Assembly: GCA_024235675.1 (NCBI GenBank)
Contig: JACKLZ010000001.1
Coordinates: forward strand, 310,001-374,000
Reading direction: 5' to 3'
DNA length: 64,000 nucleotides
Source of the DNA: Zoogloeaceae bacterium
Lineage (GTDB): Bacteria > Pseudomonadota > Gammaproteobacteria > Burkholderiales > Rhodocyclaceae
Shown here: positions 41,247 to 49,289 of the stretch, in pieces
Numbering within the stretch: the first letter of the stretch is position 1
How the letters are laid out: each line of letters opens with the position of its first letter
Notes under the pieces: generated by a model
The model's database searches: none
What the model was told of the DNA's origin: nothing
What the model saw: only the letters and a program-made list of their open reading frames with translations
Made by a program: the position numbers and the translations under genes

Positions 41247-41828
41247 ATGCCTTGGGAAAAATCATTCGATGAGGACGAGGCGGTGGGCAAGGCGATGAAG
41301 GTTTTCTGGGAGAAGGGCTTTGAGCCTGCTTCCATGGCCGATCTCATTGCGCGCACGGGTATTACCCGGGGTAGCCTCTATAACGCTTTTGGCGGCAAGG
41401 AACAGTTGTTCGTCAAGGCACTGCAAAAGTATGACAAAGACAGGCGCCACGCCATGTTGTCGGCGTTGGAGGCGATGGATGATCCGCAGCGGGCCATTGC
41501 TGCGCTGTTTGATGCTCTGGTGGCCGAGACCATTGCGGACCCTGAGAAGAAGGGGTGCTTTCTGGTGAATACCGCGTCCGAACTCACGACCCATGGAGAA
41601 CAAGTGAACGGTATCGTGCGAGCGGGATTGCAGGAGACGCAGGCATTTCTTCAACGCAGCATTGAAGCTGGGCAGGCGCGGCAGCAGTTCCCCGCAGCAC
41701 TTGACCCGGAGGCCACCGCGAAGGGGTTGATGGCGATGGTTGTTGCCATACGGGTGCTGGGCCGTGGCATGTTTGACGCGGCCTCGCTCAGAACGATCGC
41801 CGCCCAGGCACAGCGCTTGTTGCGCTAG
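41247..41828 (+). CDS. TetR/AcrR-family transcriptional regulator, 193 aa
   Basis: The N-terminal helix-turn-helix (about 10-55) has KAMKVFWEKGFEPASMADLI and RTGITRGSLYNAFGGKEQLF, the classic TetR recognition segment. The ligand domain contains FLVNTASELTTHG, similar to regulators of the COG1309 type. Ligand unknown. The operator candidate upstream suggests self-control; yghU follows 264 bp later in the same direction. Confidence 0.88.
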   Translation: MPWEKSFDEDEAVGKAMKVFWEKGFEPASMADLIARTGITRGSLYNAFGGKEQLFVKALQKYDKDRRHAMLSALEAMDDPQRAIAALFDALVAETIADPEKKGCFLVNTASELTTHGEQVNGIVRAGLQETQAFLQRSIEAGQARQQFPAALDPEATAKGLMAMVVAIRVLGRGMFDAASLRTIAAQAQRLLR

Positions 41829-42092
41829 GTTTCACGTCATATGGGTATGATCGAGCGGGTTCATGATCAAACGCCAGCATGGCCAGTCGCGCGCTCTTCT
41901 GTGTTGACGGATCGGCGGCACCCGTCCGACAACGCGGTGCTGAAAACGCGTGGATGAGCCGGCGACGTTTTTCAAGCGTCGCTATCTGCTCAGCGGCGCA
42001 CAAGGGGTCGAGAGCTACGCCCGCATCCTGGAACGGTCGGCCCGGATGCAGGATTGAACACGCACCCAACCATTGATAAGGAATTCGGAATC
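41829..42092. other. Gap between tetR and yghU
   Basis: 264 bp. I see no supported ORF, no copy of the GTCTA-N12-TAGAC operator and no clear terminator. The ribosome region of yghU (GATAAGGAATTCGG) is at its right end. Confidence 0.4.
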
Positions 42093-42959
42093 ATGTCTGG
42101 CACGAATCAATACGAACCTCCCAAAGTCTGGACCTGGGATGCCGAAAATGGTGGCGAATGGGCCAAGATCAACCGCCCTGTTTCCGGCCCGACGCACGAG
42201 GCCACATTGCCGCGCGGGAAGCATCCCTTGCAGTTGTATTCAATGGGTACGCCCAATGGTCAGAAGGTCACCATCTTGCTCGAAGAGCTGCTGGCGCGGG
42301 GCGTGCGCGGCGCGGAGTACGACGCCCATCTGATCCGGATCAGCCAGGGTGACCAGTTTTCGACGGGTTTTGTCGAAGTCAATCCGAACTCGAAAATCCC
42401 GGCGCTTCTTGATACTGAAACGGGTCGTCGTGTCTTTGAAAGTGGCGCGATCCTGCTCTACCTTGCCGAAAAATTCGGACATTTCCTGCCCAAGGATGCG
42501 GCCGCGCGCACCGAAGTGTTGAATTGGCTTTTCTGGCTGCAGGGCTCGGCCCCCTATCTGGGCGGAGGGTTTGGGCACTTCTATGCCTACGCGCCCGAGA
42601 AGTTCGAGTACCCGATCAACCGCTTTACCATGGAGGTCAAGCGCCAGATGGACGTCCTCGACCGCGAGCTGGCCGAGCATCGGTATCTGGGCGGGGACGA
42701 GTACACCATCGCCGACATGGCTACCTGGCCCTGGTATGGCAACCTGGTGCTGGGGCAAGCCTACGGTGCGGGCGAGTTTTTGCAGGTCGACAGCTACAAG
42801 CACCTGCGCCGCTGGGCAGACGACATCCTGGCGCGTGCGGCAGTCCAGCGAGGGCGCATCGTGAATCGCACCTGGGGCGAGCCGTCAGAGCAACTGCATG
42901 AGCGTCACGATGCGTCGGATTTCGATCTGAACATCGAAGACAAACGGGTGCCGCAGTAA
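42093..42959 (+). CDS. yghU: Glutathione S-transferase-like YghU, 288 aa
   Basis: Nu-class GST (disulfide-bond reductase type). The N-terminal extension YEPPKVWTWDAENGG is specific to YghU. A thioredoxin-fold domain follows with PNGQKVTILLEELLARG and VNPNSKIPALLD (cis-Pro) and FESGAILLYLAEK, then a helical domain with YTIADMATWPWYG. Acts in glutathione-dependent disulfide reduction in E. coli. Possibly controlled by the TetR protein upstream. Confidence 0.9.
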   Translation: MSGTNQYEPPKVWTWDAENGGEWAKINRPVSGPTHEATLPRGKHPLQLYSMGTPNGQKVTILLEELLARGVRGAEYDAHLIRISQGDQFSTGFVEVNPNSKIPALLDTETGRRVFESGAILLYLAEKFGHFLPKDAAARTEVLNWLFWLQGSAPYLGGGFGHFYAYAPEKFEYPINRFTMEVKRQMDVLDRELAEHRYLGGDEYTIADMATWPWYGNLVLGQAYGAGEFLQVDSYKHLRRWADDILARAAVQRGRIVNRTWGEPSEQLHERHDASDFDLNIEDKRVPQ

Positions 42960-42994
42960 GTGCAAAGCCCGCTATCGATTCGCGCTCTGAGCGT

Positions 42995-43025
42995 TGGTCG
43001 GCAACGGGATCGAACCGGTGCCGGT
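42995..43025 (-). other. tRNA-3'-end-like relic
   Basis: On the minus strand this reads as a T-arm-like GGTTCGATCC followed by CGTTGCCGACCA. No acceptor partner, D-arm or anticodon arm can be built, so it is not a working tRNA. It may be a decayed tRNA fragment beside the real tRNA-Leu. Confidence 0.3.
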
Positions 43026-43116
43026 GCAGCGCAGCTTGTGTGCAACGCGCCTGAAAAGGCTTGTGCGACGGCGCGTCTCTGAATGCGGGTTGTATATGCA
43101 GGTCGCTGATTTTAAA

Positions 43117-43202
43117 TGGTGCCCGGAGCGGGAATCGAACCCGCACAGCCAAAGGCCGAGAGATTTTAAGTCTCTTGTGTCTACCGATTTCACCATCCGG
43201 GC
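43117..43202 (-). tRNA. tRNA-Leu (UAA)
   Basis: 86 nt with encoded CCA. Acceptor GCCCGGA/TCCGGGC; anticodon TAA in AGACTTAAAATCT; long class II variable arm CGGCCTTTGGCTG; T-loop GGTTCGATTCC. Its 5' end is 13 nt after the minE stop and no promoter is visible in between, so it is probably cut from a min-operon transcript. Confidence 0.96.
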
Positions 43203-43215
43203 ATCTTTGACGCGA

Positions 43216-43476
43216 TCAGTGCTCCTTTTCGGGTAGCACGATGTTGACCTCAAGCACTTCGTAGTTGTCCTGACGCTCAAGGTTCACCTTGATGTCATCG
43301 GGATTCACTTTGACGTACTTGGAGATCACCGCGATCAGTTCTCGCTGGAGGTCGGGCAGGAAGTCGGGCGAACCGTCGCGCGGGCCATGCTCACGGGCAA
43401 TGATCAGTTGCAGGCGTTCTTTGGCCAGATTTGCCGTCTTGGGTTTGCTGCCGAACAGCATGCTGAGCAGGGACAT
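43216..43476 (-). CDS. minE: Cell-division topological factor MinE, 86 aa
   Basis: N-terminal membrane/anti-MinCD helix (MSLLSMLFGSKPKTANLAKE, then RLQLIIAREHG) and C-terminal topology domain (KYVKVNPDDIKVNLERQD). Drives MinD oscillation so the septum forms at midcell. Starts 1 nt after minD; followed by tRNA-Leu. Confidence 0.96.
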   Translation of the reverse strand: MSLLSMLFGSKPKTANLAKERLQLIIAREHGPRDGSPDFLPDLQRELIAVISKYVKVNPDDIKVNLERQDNYEVLEVNIVLPEKEH

Positions 43477-43477
43477 A

Positions 43478-44293
43478 TTACTTCCCTCCGAACAGGCGCT
43501 TCATCAGGCCCGGCTTTTCATAGGTCGTGTAGCGCATGGGGCGGTCTTCGCCCAGGAAGCGCGCCACCACGTCCAGATAGGCCTCGGATACGTCGGTGCC
43601 CTTGAGGTGCACGGCCGGCGAGCCCTGGTTGGAGGCGTGGAGGACGGCTTCGGATTCGGGGATGACGCCGATGAGTTCGACGCGGAGCAGTTCCTGGACG
43701 TCCTTGTAGGACAGCATCTCGCCATCTTCGACGCGCTTGGCCGAATAGCGGGTGATCAGCAGGTGCTCCTTGACTGCGTCCATACCGTCCTTGGCGCGCT
43801 GCGATTTGGACTGCAGGATGCCGAGGATGCGGTCCGAGTCGCGCACTGACGAGACTTCGGGGTTGGTGACGATGATGGCCTCATCGGCAAAGGTCAGCGC
43901 CATCACGGCGCCGCGCTCGATGCCGGCGGGGGAGTCGCAGACCACGTAGTCAAAGCCCATGTGCTCGAGATCCTTGAGCACGGTCTTGACGCCTTCTTCG
44001 GTGAGCGCATCCTTGTCGCGGGTTTGCGAGGCCGGCAGGATGAACAGGTTCTCGCAGTGCTTGTCCTTGATCAGCGCCTGGCTCAGCTTGGCTTCGCCGT
44101 TGACGACGTTGATCAGGTCATACACCACGCGGCGTTCGCAGCCCATGATCAGGTCGAGGTTGCGCAGGCCGACGTCAAAGTCGATGACGGCGGTTTTGAA
44201 TCCGCGCAGGGCCAGGCCCGATGCGAAGGCTGCGCTGGTGGTCGTCTTGCCGACGCCGCCCTTGCCGGACGTTACTACGATGGTTCGAGTCAC
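43478..44293 (-). CDS. minD: Septum site-determining ATPase MinD, 271 aa
   Basis: Deviant Walker A ATPase: VVTSGKGGVGKTTTSAAFA at about 6-24, DFDVGLRNLDLIMG, and VCDSPAGIERGA. The C-terminal amphipathic membrane helix (PGLMKRLFGGK) is present. Binds the membrane with ATP and recruits MinC. Confidence 0.97.
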   Translation of the reverse strand: MTRTIVVTSGKGGVGKTTTSAAFASGLALRGFKTAVIDFDVGLRNLDLIMGCERRVVYDLINVVNGEAKLSQALIKDKHCENLFILPASQTRDKDALTEEGVKTVLKDLEHMGFDYVVCDSPAGIERGAVMALTFADEAIIVTNPEVSSVRDSDRILGILQSKSQRAKDGMDAVKEHLLITRYSAKRVEDGEMLSYKDVQELLRVELIGVIPESEAVLHASNQGSPAVHLKGTDVSEAYLDVVARFLGEDRPMRYTTYEKPGLMKRLFGGK

Positions 44294-44320
44294 GATACTT
44301 CCTTCCTGTGAGTGCCGCGC

Positions 44321-45100
44321 TTACAGCGCCTGCAGCGGCGCAATCGTTAAAATCTGGTTGTCGCCTTCACCCTTGAGCCAGGCCTGGGCGGTTTTGCCGG
44401 CCACGGACTCGGGGATGCCTTTTTCGAAGGTGCGATAGACCCCGGCGATGGACACCAGTTCGGGGCCAAAATTGGTGCTGAAGACGCGGGCGCGGCTATT
44501 GCCCTGTGCGCCGGCCAGCGCGCGACCGCGCAACGGGCCATAGCAGTGGATGCTGCCGTCCGCGATGACTTCGGCACCGTGGCTGACGCCACACAACAGG
44601 ACGAGATCGCCTCGGGCATAGGCTTGCTGGCCGGAACGCAGCGGGCGATCGATGATGAGTGTCGGTTCGGCGGCGGCGACGGGCGCGGCTTTGGGTGCCT
44701 CGACGGCGGGCGTGGCGGCAGGGGCGGGCGCCGGGGCTGCCGCTACGGGCGCATCGGGCGCACTGATGCTGGCGTTATCGGCATCGAGCACGGCCAGGCC
44801 GATCTTGCGTGCGCCTTCAATGAAGGCCTCGGGCAGATTGCTCACGGCCACCGGTTGCAAACGGTAGCGACGCAGCAAGCTGGCGATGCCCGGCCAGTCG
44901 ATGCGCTCGGGCGTGTTGGCCAGCTCGGCAAAATCGAGAATGGTCGCTTCACGGTTGAAAAAGTCGGGCATGCCGCCGAGCAGGGTGTGCATGGCGTCGG
45001 CCAGACGCATCGGGTCGGTATCGCGCAGACGCGCGGTCATGACGCCCAGTGTTGCGCCCCGGAATTCGATGGGTTTGTTTGATGCGGAAGCTGGGTTCAT
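44321..45100 (-). CDS. minC: Septum formation inhibitor MinC, 259 aa
   Basis: The N-terminal FtsZ-inhibiting domain (about 10-110, PIEFRGATLGVMTARLRD) and C-terminal beta-helix (about 155-255, GDLVLLCGVSHGAEVIADGS, HCYGPLRGRALAG) are joined by a long Ala/Pro linker (APVAAAPAPAPAATPAVEAP). ATG 45100 opens the family N-terminus; an upstream frame is Pro-rich noise. First gene of minCDE. Confidence 0.94.
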   Translation of the reverse strand: MNPASASNKPIEFRGATLGVMTARLRDTDPMRLADAMHTLLGGMPDFFNREATILDFAELANTPERIDWPGIASLLRRYRLQPVAVSNLPEAFIEGARKIGLAVLDADNASISAPDAPVAAAPAPAPAATPAVEAPKAAPVAAAEPTLIIDRPLRSGQQAYARGDLVLLCGVSHGAEVIADGSIHCYGPLRGRALAGAQGNSRARVFSTNFGPELVSIAGVYRTFEKGIPESVAGKTAQAWLKGEGDNQILTIAPLQAL

Positions 45101-45188
45101 TCGTGGCCGATGAGCTGTCAAATCCTGCGAGTTTACTGGCGGTAGAGGCTGGGGGCAAGATTCCGGTGGAATCTGTGCGCTGGCCGGT

Positions 45189-46058
45189 TCAGTGTTGGGT
45201 GGGTGGTGCGTCGGGGGCGGCGAACAGTTCGTGGATGGCGTCGGCGTCAAAGCGGTAGGTGTGGTTGGACATGTCGTCGTGAATCTCGACCACCCCTTGG
45301 GCCTCGAGCACCGATTCGAGCTCCTCGCGTCCCAGGGCGCGCAGCATGGACTTGACCTTTTCGGGGTCGGCCGGCCAGCGATGAAGCACCGGGCGCGGGG
45401 TGAATACGCGCACCGTTTCTTCGTGAAACAGCCGGGCCAGGACGTCTTCGGGCGGCAGGCTGCGCAGCTCGTCGGGTTTGACCGTGGCGGCCAGGCTGGT
45501 GACGCGCGCCCAGCCGTCGGGGTCGCGCAGATCGGCGTCGGGCAGCTTTTGAAGGAACAGGCCGGCGGCGGTGTCGCCGTTGGCCACCAGCCACAGCGCG
45601 GCGGGTTGCTGTTCGGATTGCGCCAGATAGTGCTCGAATATGGCGGCGACGGTATTGCCTTCGACCGGCACGAGGCTCTGATAGGGTTGATCGAGGCCGG
45701 CGACGTCGAGTGTCAGTTGCAGGTGGCCATCGCCAATCAGGCCGCCCAACTCGCGGTCGCCGACGGCTTCGTCGGTTTTGGCGTAGCCGCGCAGATTGAG
45801 CGCTTCGGTGCAGTCGACCACCATTAGCGAGAGCGGGCCGTGGCCTTGCATCTGGAAGGTGAGCCGGCCGGGCTGCTTGAGGTTGGCCGACATGATCGCG
45901 GTCACGGCCGTCAGTTCGCCGAGCACGGCGCGGACGGCCGGGGTGTAGCCGCGTTGGGCGGTCATGGCGCGCCAGGCGTCGTTGATCTGGACGATGCTGC
46001 CGCGGATGTCGAGATCGTCAAATAAAAAAGGCAGGACGAGGCTGTCTTCGCGCAGCAT
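45189..46058 (-). CDS. hslO: Hsp33 chaperonin homologue without redox cysteines, 289 aa
   Basis: Full-length Hsp33 fold: N-terminal core with RGYTPAVRAVLGELTA, GHGPLSLMVVDC and GLDQPYQSLVPVEG, and helical linker LFHEETVRVF. The C-terminal redox switch is aligned throughout (e.g. ALGREELESVLEAQGVVEIH), but all four zinc cysteines are replaced: the CxC site is W228 and A230, and the CxxC site is D261 and S264. Cys83 is the only cysteine. The usual zinc/disulfide activation cannot operate. The reading frame is intact across the region, so no frameshift explains it. Downstream gene of an ArsC-like protein (1-nt overlap). Confidence 0.9.
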   Translation of the reverse strand: MLREDSLVLPFLFDDLDIRGSIVQINDAWRAMTAQRGYTPAVRAVLGELTAVTAIMSANLKQPGRLTFQMQGHGPLSLMVVDCTEALNLRGYAKTDEAVGDRELGGLIGDGHLQLTLDVAGLDQPYQSLVPVEGNTVAAIFEHYLAQSEQQPAALWLVANGDTAAGLFLQKLPDADLRDPDGWARVTSLAATVKPDELRSLPPEDVLARLFHEETVRVFTPRPVLHRWPADPEKVKSMLRALGREELESVLEAQGVVEIHDDMSNHTYRFDADAIHELFAAPDAPPTQH

Positions 46059-46414
46059 CAGCGGGGCTCCGTGAGTTCGGTGGCGTAGGTGTCGGCGCTG
46101 AAACCCACCAGCAGGCGACCGTCACCGGTGTCGAGCACCGGGCGCTTGATCAGGCTGGTGTGGGCGGCCATCAGGGCGATCGCGTCGGCGTCGCTGGTGA
46201 TCTGGCGGGCGTCGTCGGGCAGCTTGCGCCAGGTCGTGCCGCGCGTATTGACCAAGGGCGTGCGGGTGACACGGGCGACCCAGTCGGTCAGCGTGGCTTC
46301 GTCGATGCCGTCGCGTTTGTAGTCGTGGAAGTGGTAGGCGATGGCGTGGCTGTCGAGCCAGGCGAAGGCCTTCTTCATGGTGTCGCAGTTGCGGATGCCG
46401 TAGATGCGGATCAT
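46058..46414 (-). CDS. ArsC/Spx-family reductase-like protein (YffB type), 118 aa
   Basis: Starts MIRIYGIRNCDTMKKAFAWL: the single active Cys in NCDT is typical of the YffB branch, not of true arsenate reductases (GCxxC or the three-Cys type). KRPVLDTGDGRLLVGFSAD is the C-terminal family block. Possibly a glutathione-dependent thiol reductase. Overlaps hslO by one base (TGATG). Confidence 0.85.
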   Translation of the reverse strand: MIRIYGIRNCDTMKKAFAWLDSHAIAYHFHDYKRDGIDEATLTDWVARVTRTPLVNTRGTTWRKLPDDARQITSDADAIALMAAHTSLIKRPVLDTGDGRLLVGFSADTYATELTEPR

Positions 46415-46462
46415 GGTTGTGTCGTGTATGTTGGCAGGCATTGTCTCAGAAAACCCAAGCCC

Positions 46463-48778
46463 TTATTTTTTCAATGCTTTGGCGAGTGCCGCGGCCATGT
46501 TTCCCTGGCCTCTGTCGTTGTCTTTGCGCGGCGCGCGATCCGCACGTGGGGCCGCTTTGGGGCGATCGGCGGGTTTGCGCTCGACTCGCTTGCGCGCGTC
46601 GGCCGGGGTGTCGGACAGGCGCATGGTGAGCGCGATGCGTTTGCGCGGCAGGTCGACTTCGAGCACCTTGACCGGCACCACATCGCCGGCCTTGACGACG
46701 GTGCGCGGGTCTTTCACGAAGGTGTCCGACAGCGCCGAGATATGCACCAGGCCGTCCTGATGCACGCCGATATCGACAAAGGCGCCAAAGTTGGTGACGT
46801 TGGTGACCACGCCTTCGAGCACCATGCCTTCGGTCAGATCGCTCAGCTTTTCGACCCCGTCGCGGAAAGCGGCGGTGCGGAAGGCGGGGCGGGGGTCGCG
46901 GCCGGGTTTGTCGAGCTCGGCGAGGATGTCATTCACCGTCGGCTCGCCGAAGCGGTCATCGGCATAACGCCTGGCGTCCAGTGCCTTGAGCGTGCGGCTG
47001 TCACCGATGATGCTGGCCACGTCGCGCTGGATGTCGGCGAGGATCTTTTCGACCAGCGGATAGGCTTCGGGGTGCACCGCCGAGGCGTCGAGCGGGTTGC
47101 TGCCGCCAATCACCCGCAAAAAGCCGGCGGCCTGTTCGAAGGTTTTGTCGCCCAGGCGGGGCACGGCCTTGAGGGCGCGACGGTCGGCGAAGGGGCCATT
47201 GCTGTCGCGATGGGCGACGATGTTGTTGGCGAGCGTGCTGTTGAGGCCGGAGATGCGGCTGAGCAGGGCGGCAGAGGCGGTATTTACGTCCACACCCACT
47301 GCGTTCACGCAGTCTTCGACGACGGCGTCGAGCATGCGCGCCAGACGGGTCTGGTTGATGTCGTGCTGGTATTGGCCGACGCCGATGGACTTTGGGTCAA
47401 TCTTGACCAGTTCGGCCAGCGGGTCTTGCAGGCGACGGCCGATCGAGGCAGCGCCGCGCAGACTCACATCCAGATCGGGAAATTCAGCGGCCGCCAGCGC
47501 GGAGGCGGAATACACCGAGGCGCCCGCTTCGGACACCATCACTTTGGTCAGCTTCAGCTCGGGGTGGCGTTTGATCAGCTCGGCGGCGAGGCGGTCGGTC
47601 TCGCGCGAGGCGGTGCCATTGCCGATGGCGATCAGATCGGCGCCGTGCTTCTTGGCCAGGCGGGCCACTTCGGCCAGGGCACCGTCCCAGTCGCGGCGCG
47701 GTTCGTGCGGGTAGATGGTGGCGGTGTCGACCAGCTTGCCGGTGCCATCGACCACGGCCACCTTGACGCCGGTGCGCAGGCCCGGATCGAGGCCGATGGT
47801 GACACGCGGGCCGGCCGGGGCGGCGAGCAGCAGATCCTTGAGGTTGCCGGCGAAGACGCGGATGGCCTCTTCTTCGGCGCGCTCGCGTAACGTGTTCATC
47901 AGTTCGAGTTCGAGGTGTACGGCGATCTTGACCGACCAGGCCCAGCGCGCGGTCTCCATCAACCAGCGATCGGCCGCTCGGCCGTTGTCGCGGATGCCGG
48001 CATGGCGCGCGACCAGCGATTCGCACGGGCCGGTCTCGGCGGCGGCGGGCGGGTCGGGCAGTTCGATGGCGAGGCGCAGCATGCCCTCGTTGCGGCCACG
48101 CAGCAGTGCCAGCAGGCGGTGCGAGGGGATGCTGCTGACGGCTTCGGAAAAGTCGAACCAGTCGCGGAACTTGGCGCCTTCGGTCTCCTTGCCTTCGACC
48201 ACGGCCGAGACGATGCGGCCGCGCTCGTTCAGCAGGCTGCGCAGGGCGTCGAGCAGTGCGGCGTTTTCGCTGAACTGTTCGATCAATATCTGGCGGGCGC
48301 CGTCGAGTGCGGCCTTGGTGTCGGTAATGCCGGCCTCGGCGTTGAGGTAGCGTGCGGCCTCGGTCTCGGGCGTCAGGCTCGGATCGGCCAATAGGGCCTC
48401 GGCTAGCGGCGCCAGGCCGGCTTCGCGAGCGATCTGCGCCTTGGTGCGACGCTTGGGCTTATAGGGCAGGTAGAGGTCTTCGAGGCGCTGTTTGGTGTCG
48501 GCGGTCAGGATCTGCTCGCGGAGCACATCGGTCATCGCGCCTTGCGAGTTAACGGATTCGAGAATGGCAGCGCGGCGCGATTCAAGCTCGCGCAGGTAGC
48601 CGAGGCGGTCTTCGAGCGTGCGCAGCTGGGTGTCGTCGAGACCGCCGGTCACTTCCTTGCGGTAGCGGGCGATGAAGGGCACGGTGGCGCCTTCGTCGAG
48701 CAGGGCGATGGCGGCTACCACCTGTCGTTGGGTGGCATTGAGTTCTTCCGCCAGGCGGTGTTCGATAGAGAGGGGCAT
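46463..48778 (-). CDS. tex: Transcription accessory protein Tex, 771 aa
   Basis: Nucleic-acid-binding factor. N-terminal helical region (EVTGGLDDTQLRTLEDRLGY), YqgF/RNase H-like domain (about 325-455, TIGLDPGLRTGVKVAVVDGT), helix-hairpin-helix repeats (NTASAALLSRISGLNSTLAN) and a C-terminal S1 domain (about 640-715, EGVVTNVTNFGAFVDIGVHQ). The tail is Lys/Arg-rich. Length typical. Confidence 0.95.
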   Translation of the reverse strand: MPLSIEHRLAEELNATQRQVVAAIALLDEGATVPFIARYRKEVTGGLDDTQLRTLEDRLGYLRELESRRAAILESVNSQGAMTDVLREQILTADTKQRLEDLYLPYKPKRRTKAQIAREAGLAPLAEALLADPSLTPETEAARYLNAEAGITDTKAALDGARQILIEQFSENAALLDALRSLLNERGRIVSAVVEGKETEGAKFRDWFDFSEAVSSIPSHRLLALLRGRNEGMLRLAIELPDPPAAAETGPCESLVARHAGIRDNGRAADRWLMETARWAWSVKIAVHLELELMNTLRERAEEEAIRVFAGNLKDLLLAAPAGPRVTIGLDPGLRTGVKVAVVDGTGKLVDTATIYPHEPRRDWDGALAEVARLAKKHGADLIAIGNGTASRETDRLAAELIKRHPELKLTKVMVSEAGASVYSASALAAAEFPDLDVSLRGAASIGRRLQDPLAELVKIDPKSIGVGQYQHDINQTRLARMLDAVVEDCVNAVGVDVNTASAALLSRISGLNSTLANNIVAHRDSNGPFADRRALKAVPRLGDKTFEQAAGFLRVIGGSNPLDASAVHPEAYPLVEKILADIQRDVASIIGDSRTLKALDARRYADDRFGEPTVNDILAELDKPGRDPRPAFRTAAFRDGVEKLSDLTEGMVLEGVVTNVTNFGAFVDIGVHQDGLVHISALSDTFVKDPRTVVKAGDVVPVKVLEVDLPRKRIALTMRLSDTPADARKRVERKPADRPKAAPRADRAPRKDNDRGQGNMAAALAKALKK

Positions 48779-48896
48779 GGGCGCTTTGGCGTTTGGAAAA
48801 ACGGGCTAGTGTGCAGAAGCAAGGGCTCGGCGGCAAGCGCCGCTCAGCGACTCGGGATACAATTTGACGCTCTTGTTTCTCTTGCGTGACCTGTCG

Positions 48897-49289
48897 ATGA
48901 TGTGTGTGTTTCGTTCAAGCAGTGTGCTGCTGGTGGCCATGGTGCTGGCGCAGGGCGCTGCCTTGGCCGCCAATCCTGCCGCAGCGGTGGTCGATCCGTC
49001 GCGCCTTGGCACCGTTCGCATCCCCGAGGGCGATGGCAGCGTGGCGCCGCTGCCGCCGGTGCGTGCCTACGCCATCGATGGCCGCAGTTTTTTCTACGGT
49101 GGCCAGCAATACATTCTCGATACCCCGGTGGTGGTGGATGATCGTGGTGATCTGGCCCGCCAGCGGCTGCAGGAAATCCTTGATGGCGGCGAGCTCAGCG
49201 TACATCCGCTGGGCGACAAGCTCGATGGTTCGGAGCGCGCGCAAGTGCGCATCAACGGCGAATTGCTGGCTGCGCCACCTCGAAATTAG
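48897..49289 (+). CDS. Small secreted protein, 130 aa, unknown
   Basis: Signal peptide of about 28 residues (SSSVLLVAMVLAQGAALAAN) then a soluble domain with SVAPLPPVRAYAIDGRSFFY and NGELLAAPPRN. Periplasmic or exported. ATG at 48897 or 48900. Divergent from tex. Its TAG stop interlocks with the TAA of the convergent mutarotase gene. No family recognised. Confidence 0.6.
   Translation: MMCVFRSSSVLLVAMVLAQGAALAANPAAAVVDPSRLGTVRIPEGDGSVAPLPPVRAYAIDGRSFFYGGQQYILDTPVVVDDRGDLARQRLQEILDGGELSVHPLGDKLDGSERAQVRINGELLAAPPRN

Noticed and set aside
45189..46058. Frameshift or sequencing error as the cause of cysteine loss in hslO
   Set aside because: Residues on both sides of each lost pair still align with the family in one frame, so substitution and not frame error is the explanation.
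46160..47890. A 576-codon plus-strand open frame opposite tex
   Set aside because: Antisense shadow of tex; no motif, ribosome site or hydrophobic core pattern.
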